A stretch of 8,961 bases of DNA from Bog-756 sp049521915 (GTDB taxonomy: Bacteria; Actinomycetota; Acidimicrobiia; Acidimicrobiales; RAAP-2): contig JBEKOI010000234.1 of NCBI GenBank assembly GCA_049521915.1, forward strand, positions 1 through 8,961. Reading direction: 5' to 3'. Below are positions 5,675 through 8,961 of this stretch, one piece after another (within the stretch, counting starts at the first letter, position 1; each line of letters starts with the position of its first letter). The position numbers and the translations under genes were made by a program. The notes beneath the pieces are model-generated. The model was not told where the DNA came from and searched no databases. It saw only the letters and a list, made by a program, of their open reading frames with translations.

Positions 5675-7383
5675 ATGGACCGCAAGTGGTGGACGCTCTT
5701 GGCCGTGTGCACGGGCACCTTCATGCTCCTGTTGGACATCACCGTGGTGAATGTCGCCCTCCCGGCCATCCAGCGGTCGCTCGGGTCCACCTTCTCCGAT
5801 CTGCAGTGGGTGATCGACGCCTACACCCTGACCCTGGCCGCGTTCCTCCTCACGGCGGGCGTCATCGGGGACATCTTCGGCCGACGTCGGCTGTTCGCCA
5901 TCGGTCTCGCCATCTTTTCGGCGTCCTCACTGGCGTGCGGGCTGTCGACGAGCCCGCTCATGCTGACCCTGTCCCGCGGTGTCCAGGGAGTCGGCGGTGC
6001 CATCATGTTCGCCACCTCGCTGGCCCTCATCGCCCAGGCCTTCTCGGGCAAGGAGCGCGGCACCGCCTTTGGTGCCTACGGGGCGGTGATCGGGGGGGCC
6101 GGGGCCATCGGCCCGCTGATCGGTGGTGCGCTGACCAGTGGCATCGGCTGGCGGTGGATCTTCTTCATCAACATCCCCATCGGGATCGCGGCCATCGTCG
6201 TCACCTTGGCCAAAGTGCAGGATTCGAAATCCCCCACGGAGCGGCACATCGACTGGATCGGGTTCGTCACCTTCTCCGCTTCACTGTTCGTGCTGGTGTA
6301 CGCCCTGGTCGAAGGCAACTCCAAGGGCTGGACCAGCTCCACCATCCTGGGCCTGCTGGTGGGGTCGGCCGTCCTGATGGCGATCTTCCTCGTCGCCGAG
6401 TGGCGTGGAACGGATCCCATGCTCGACCTCTCGCTGTTCAAGCGGCCGGCCATGGTCGGGGTGTCGGTGGTCGCGTTCACGCTTTCCGCGTCCATCTTCG
6501 CCATGATCCTCTACCTCAACTTCTACATGCAGGACATCCTCGGTTACGGGCCCCTCGCCGCAGGTATCCGGTTCCTGCCCATCACCGTGCTCGCCTTCGT
6601 CATCTCGCCCATCGCCGGGAAGCTCACCGTCAAGGTCAGTTCGCGCTACCTGCTCGGACTGGGACTGATCCTGATCGCTCTCGGATGCCCAATTCGACAT
6701 GGACGGTGCTCCTGCCCGGATTCATCGTCGCCGGCTTCGGCATCGGAATCACCAACCCGGTGGTGGCATCGGCCGCCGTCTCCGTCGTGCCGCCGGAGCA
6801 CAGCGGTATGGCTTCGGGCGCATCCAACACCTTCCGGCAGGTGGGTATCGCCACGGGCATCGCCGGGCTGGGAGCCGTCTTCTTGAGCCAGATCCGCCCC
6901 GCCACCGTCACCGCCCTGGCCGGAACACCGGCCGGGCGTATCATGCTCGCCCACGCGCCTTCGTCGATGTCCGGTGCCCTCGCCGAAGGTGGTGTCCGCC
7001 AGGTGGCATCGGCGATCCCACACCTGGCCGCACGGCAAGCGTTGCTCAGCGCCTACCGGGTCGGCTTCACGGCCACGTTCGACCATCTGATGGCCATCGC
7101 CTCCGTCGTTTCCCTGATCGGTGCCGTCGCCGCGCTGGCCCTCGTACGCCAGCGCGACTTCGTGCCCAGTTACTCGCCCACCGACGCCGGCCCCACAGGT
7201 AGCCCCACAGGTAGCCCCACAGGTGGCCCCACAGGTGGCCCCGGACGAGCGCCCCAGGGTGGCCCCGGACGAGCGCCCCGGGGTGGCCCCGACCTTCCCG
7301 AGAGCCCGGAAGATCCGGCCCCGGGCAACGCTCCGACCGGGTCTCACTCCCCAGGGCTCTCCCGGACGACGCCCTCACCGTGA
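5675..7383 (+). pseudogene. DHA2-family MFS drug exporter, broken by a frameshift near 6683-6694
   Basis: The product resembles EmrB/QacA-type 14-helix proton antiporters. The first part, from ATG 5675, shows TM1 with LDITVVNVALP (20-30), motif A GVIGDIFGRRR (62-72), motif B RGVQGVGGA (101-109), the antiporter motif GPLIGG (146-151), GWRWIFFINIPIG (158-170), and helices through SSRYLLGLGLILIALGC near residue 338. That frame then turns to Ser/Arg/Pro-rich nonsense and stops at 6886. The family sequence resumes in the -1 frame at 6688-6690 (PNSTWTVLLPGFIVAGFGIGITNP, then the last helices) and ends at 7383. Family members usually have about nine residues between the conserved LG and the (S/T)WTV segment, against two or three here, so a net loss of 3n+1 bases, perhaps about 19-22, is more likely than one missing base. 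TM11 would be shortened. The C-terminus carries a Pro/Gly/Thr repeat tail. The stop overlaps the DUF5522 start. A sequencing or assembly error remains possible. Confidence 0.85.
7191..7286 (+). repeat. 12-bp (x4) and 24-bp (x2) tandem repeats encoding the MFS C-terminal tail
   Basis: Four 12-base units CCCCACAGGT(A/G)G start at 7191, 7203, 7215 and 7227, followed directly by two 24-base units at 7239-7262 and 7263-7286 that differ at one base. All lengths are multiples of three. In the MFS frame they encode PTGS/PTGG and GRAPQGGP-type units lying after the last membrane helix, so the tail would be a flexible cytoplasmic extension. Confidence 0.95.
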
Positions 7384-7655
7384 TGGAGACGACGGACGGG
7401 GCGGCCGGAGGCGAGCTCGATCGCGGCCCCGTGCGCCGGGCCGACCGGCCGCTGGATCTGCCCCATCGCTCACGGTTGGCGCCGGAGCACCCCCGGTGGG
7501 ACGAGATCATCGATGCCCATCGGGCGGCCATGGCCCGGGGTGAGCCGGGCTACCTCGATCCCGACACCGGGCTCTTCGTGTTGACTGCGGCGCAGCTGGC
7601 CGACCGGCAGAAGTGCTGCGGATCGGGCTGCCGCCACTGCCCCTATCTGGTCTGA
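7383..7655 (+). CDS. Small DUF5522 family protein with C-terminal CCGSGCRHCPY
   Basis: This 90-residue soluble protein has unknown function. Its signature is the C-terminal KCCGSGCRHCPY (77-88), with Cys78, Cys79, Cys83 and Cys86 as likely metal ligands. Before it comes YLDPDTGLFVLTAAQLADRQ (57-76), the Y(I/L)DPxTGxxVxT element of this family. The N-terminal 35 or so residues are charged and not conserved in my recollection of the family. I chose ATG 7383, whose first base is the last base of the MFS stop (TGATG); the GTG at 7380 is in the same frame and would add one residue. There is no Shine-Dalgarno sequence, so translation probably depends on ribosomes finishing the MFS gene, which the frameshift upstream would disturb. 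DUF5522 resembles the CCGxGCxxC region of oxidoreductase-like domains, but no enzymatic role is established. Confidence 0.85.
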   Translation: METTDGAAGGELDRGPVRRADRPLDLPHRSRLAPEHPRWDEIIDAHRAAMARGEPGYLDPDTGLFVLTAAQLADRQKCCGSGCRHCPYLV

Positions 7656-7705
7656 GTGCCGAGATCTCGGCTCTCGCACCGGCCAGCGGACACCGGGCGC
7701 TCGGC

Positions 7706-7758
7706 GGGACCCCGGACCGGGACCCCGGACCGGGACCCCGGACCCCTGACCCCGGACC
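7706..7758. repeat. 13-bp tandem repeat between the DUF5522 and nitronate monooxygenase genes
   Basis: Three perfect units of GGGACCCCGGACC lie at 7706-7718, 7719-7731 and 7732-7744. A diverged fourth unit at 7746-7758 follows, and the sequence continues as CGGACC. The array begins 51 bases after the DUF5522 stop. Its GGGACCC core resembles the repeats at 5377-5425. The rest of the 187-base gap holds the promoter of the next gene. Confidence 0.92.
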
Positions 7759-7790
7759 CGGACCGCACCAACGACCGGGGGCCCTCTCGT

Positions 7791-7798
7791 GGTCGACC
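7791..7798. promoter_or_regulatory. Palindrome GGTCGACC upstream of the nitronate monooxygenase -10 box
   Basis: This perfect 8-base palindrome ends 5 bases before the proposed -10 box. GTCGACC also lies next to the -10 boxes of the minus-strand TetR gene (1333-1339) and the PLP lyase gene (4039-4045). It may be a regulator site or a promoter element, or chance. Confidence 0.3.
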
Positions 7799-7803
7799 CC
7801 CAT

Positions 7804-7809
7804 TAGGGT
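7804..7809 (+). promoter_or_regulatory. Candidate -10 box for the nitronate monooxygenase gene
   Basis: TAGGGT matches TANNNT and is identical to the -10 box proposed for the plus-strand TetR gene. Unlike the others it lies 33 bases before the start codon, leaving room for a short leader with a ribosome binding site. Confidence 0.4.
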
Positions 7810-7830
7810 TCACGCAGACGCGCACCGACC

Positions 7831-7836
7831 GAGGAG
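7831..7836 (+). promoter_or_regulatory. Ribosome binding site of the nitronate monooxygenase gene
   Basis: GAGGAG lies 6 bases before the ATG at 7843, an ideal spacing, and confirms that start codon. Confidence 0.75.
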
Positions 7837-7842
7837 ACCGAG

Positions 7843-8814
7843 ATGAAGACCAGGCTGACCGACGTGCTCGGCATCGACCACCCGGTCATGTTGGCGGGCA
7901 TGGGTGGCGTGTCCTACGCGCCCCTGGTGACGGCGGTGTCCGAGGCCGGGGGGTTCGGCTGCCTCGGCGCCTCGACGATGTCCAACGAACAGATGGTGTC
8001 CGAGATCGCCCGTGTCCGTGAGGCCACGGACAAGCCGTTCGGTGTCGACCTGCTCACCGCCATGCCCGGAGACCTCGTCGGGCAGGTCGAGCAGATCATC
8101 GAAGGGGGCGCCTCGGTCTTCGTCGCCGGCCTCGGCGTTCCGGCAGCGGTGGTCGACCTCTGTCACCGCCACCACGTCCTGGTCATCAACATGTGCGGCA
8201 AGGTGGACCACGCCCGGCGGGCGCTCGAGGCCGGATGTGACGTGGTCGTCGCCCAGGGCACCGAAGCCGGCGGCCACACCGGCCTGGTCGCCACCATGCC
8301 GCTCGTCCCCCAGATCGTCGACGCCGTCGGCGCCCACATCCCGGTCGTGGCGGCCGGCGGTATCTTCGACGGGCGGGGCCTGGCCGCGGCCCTGGCCCTC
8401 GGAGCGGACGGGGTGTGGATCGGCACCCGTTTCATCGCCACCCCCGAGGCCCGGGCGGTGACCGGCTACAAGGACGCCCTGGTACGGACCAGGGAGGACG
8501 GCACCACCATCAGCCGGGCCTTCTCCGGCAAGACCATGCGTGTGGTCCGGAACGAGTACACCACCTTCTTCGATGAGCATCCCGCGGACCTCAGCCCGTT
8601 TCCCGCCCAGCTCGGCCGATCCATCGAGGACGGGGCGTTCCACCTCGGTGGGGACGAGGACACCCAGGGCATCGATCCCGACCGCGAGTGCTACCCGACC
8701 GGCCAAGGGGTCGGGGCCATCCAGACACTGATGCCCGCGGCCAGCCTCGTCGCCCAGATCGTCGGGCAGGCCGAGCAGGTGTTGGCCGGCCTGGGCCGGA
8801 ACGCCGACGGTTGA
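7843..8814 (+). CDS. Nitronate monooxygenase / 2-nitropropane dioxygenase-like flavoprotein
   Basis: This 323-residue FMN-dependent TIM-barrel protein belongs to the NMO/FabK superfamily and is of usual length. It begins with LGIDHPVMLAGMGGVSYAPLVTAVSEAGGFGCLG, the N-terminal FMN-binding segment. QGTEAGGHTG (138-147) contains H145, the position of the catalytic histidine in nitronate monooxygenases. AAGGIFDGRGLAAALALGADGVWIGTRFIAT (170-200) is the phosphate-binding part of the barrel. Enzymes of this type oxidise alkyl nitronates such as propionate-3-nitronate, though many members are annotated only by similarity and some are enoyl-ACP reductases. The EAGGH motif favours the NMO side. The protein is cytoplasmic with no signal peptide. 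It has its own promoter and ribosome binding site, so it is probably a single-gene transcript. Its stop TGA (8812-8814) falls inside the first unit of a 9-bp tandem repeat, giving five further in-frame TGAs. Confidence 0.9.
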   Translation: MKTRLTDVLGIDHPVMLAGMGGVSYAPLVTAVSEAGGFGCLGASTMSNEQMVSEIARVREATDKPFGVDLLTAMPGDLVGQVEQIIEGGASVFVAGLGVPAAVVDLCHRHHVLVINMCGKVDHARRALEAGCDVVVAQGTEAGGHTGLVATMPLVPQIVDAVGAHIPVVAAGGIFDGRGLAAALALGADGVWIGTRFIATPEARAVTGYKDALVRTREDGTTISRAFSGKTMRVVRNEYTTFFDEHPADLSPFPAQLGRSIEDGAFHLGGDEDTQGIDPDRECYPTGQGVGAIQTLMPAASLVAQIVGQAEQVLAGLGRNADG

Positions 8815-8862
8815 GACGGTTGAGCCGGTTGAGCCGGTTGAGCCGGTTGAGCCGGTTGAAGC
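8809..8862 (+). repeat. 9-bp tandem repeat (x6) with an in-frame TGA in every unit
   Basis: Six 9-base units start at 8809, 8818, 8827, 8836, 8845 and 8854. Four are GGTTGAGCC; the first ends GAC and the last reads GGTTGAAGC. Read in the frame of the preceding gene each unit is GGT TGA NNN, so stops lie at 8812, 8821, 8830, 8839, 8848 and 8857. Confidence 0.95.
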
Positions 8863-8866
8863 CCGC

Positions 8867-8944
8867 CACCGGCACCGCACCGACACCGACACCGACACGG
8901 ACGACCGACACGGACGACGACACGGCACCGACACCGGCGACACC
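8867..8944. repeat. Imperfect CACCGA / CGACAC low-complexity tract
   Basis: This stretch is made of recurring CACCGACAC, CGACACGG and GACGAC pieces in no strict period and follows the 9-bp array. I see no gene start or stop that makes sense of it. It may continue outside the window. Confidence 0.6.
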
Positions 8945-8961
8945 GCCTACGAAGCGGTCCG

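Noticed and set aside
6683..6694. Programmed -1 ribosomal frameshift in the MFS gene
   Set aside because: There is no X XXY YYZ slippery heptamer or obvious downstream pseudoknot, and the joined protein would still lack residues normally present at this point.
8809..8862. CRISPR array
   Set aside because: Units are 9 bp and directly adjoining with no spacers, and there are no cas genes.
7810..8943. 377-residue minus-strand open frame across the nitronate monooxygenase gene
   Set aside because: The plus strand shows clear FMN-enzyme motifs, promoter and ribosome binding site. The minus frame starts in repeat DNA (Ser-Val and Gly-Ser-Thr runs) and resembles no protein I know.

Overview
The window is GC-rich DNA with dense coding and strong G/C preference at third codon positions, typical of a high-GC actinobacterium. 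Two divergent TetR-family genes and several genes that look leaderless (a TANNNT -10 box 5-8 bases before the start codon) fit that group. An acidimicrobial or related lineage is plausible, but this is inferred from style only. I see no rRNA, tRNA, CRISPR array, insertion sequence or phage gene, and base composition looks even throughout, so nothing points to recent transfer.

Layout, left to right. (1) The 3' end of a cyclase / kynurenine-formamidase-like hydrolase gene runs in from the left edge (+). (2) A TetR-type regulator lies convergent to it (-), with an acidic N-terminal arm and a basic, low-complexity C-terminal tail. (3) A 150-bp divergent promoter region holds three copies of TCGACCGG. 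(4) A second TetR regulator with a KstR-like N-terminus follows (+). (5) An ABC-2 exporter pair, ATPase then permease, has overlapping stop and start codons. (6) Next is a pyridoxal-phosphate lyase/decarboxylase of the sphingosine-1-phosphate lyase type, apparently with its own leaderless promoter. (7) A gene-free stretch of about 320 bp is filled with GC-rich repeats. (8) A DHA2-type (14-helix, EmrB/QacA-like) MFS drug exporter is broken by a frameshift and probable short deletion near 6683-6694. (9) A small DUF5522 protein with a CCGSGCRHCPY ending overlaps the exporter's stop codon. (10) A nitronate monooxygenase-like flavoprotein is followed by an array of 9-bp repeats, each carrying an in-frame TGA.

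How the genes may work together: the regulator, ABC exporter, MFS exporter, PLP lyase and flavin oxidoreductase look like a loose lipid/xenobiotic handling and efflux neighbourhood, not a single pathway. The best-supported transcription units are ATPase-permease and MFS-DUF5522. The regulator-exporter link is inferred from adjacency.

The most unusual theme is repeat DNA at gene 3' ends. Short tandem repeats of different unit lengths (18, 16, 12/24, 13 and 9 bp) sit at or just past the ends of the ATPase, PLP lyase, MFS, DUF5522 and nitronate monooxygenase genes. Some are translated into C-terminal tails and others lie just after the stop. I found no convincing new defence or biosynthetic system. 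The repeat pattern, the stop-codon array, the broken exporter and a GTCGAC motif near several -10 boxes are the points worth following up.
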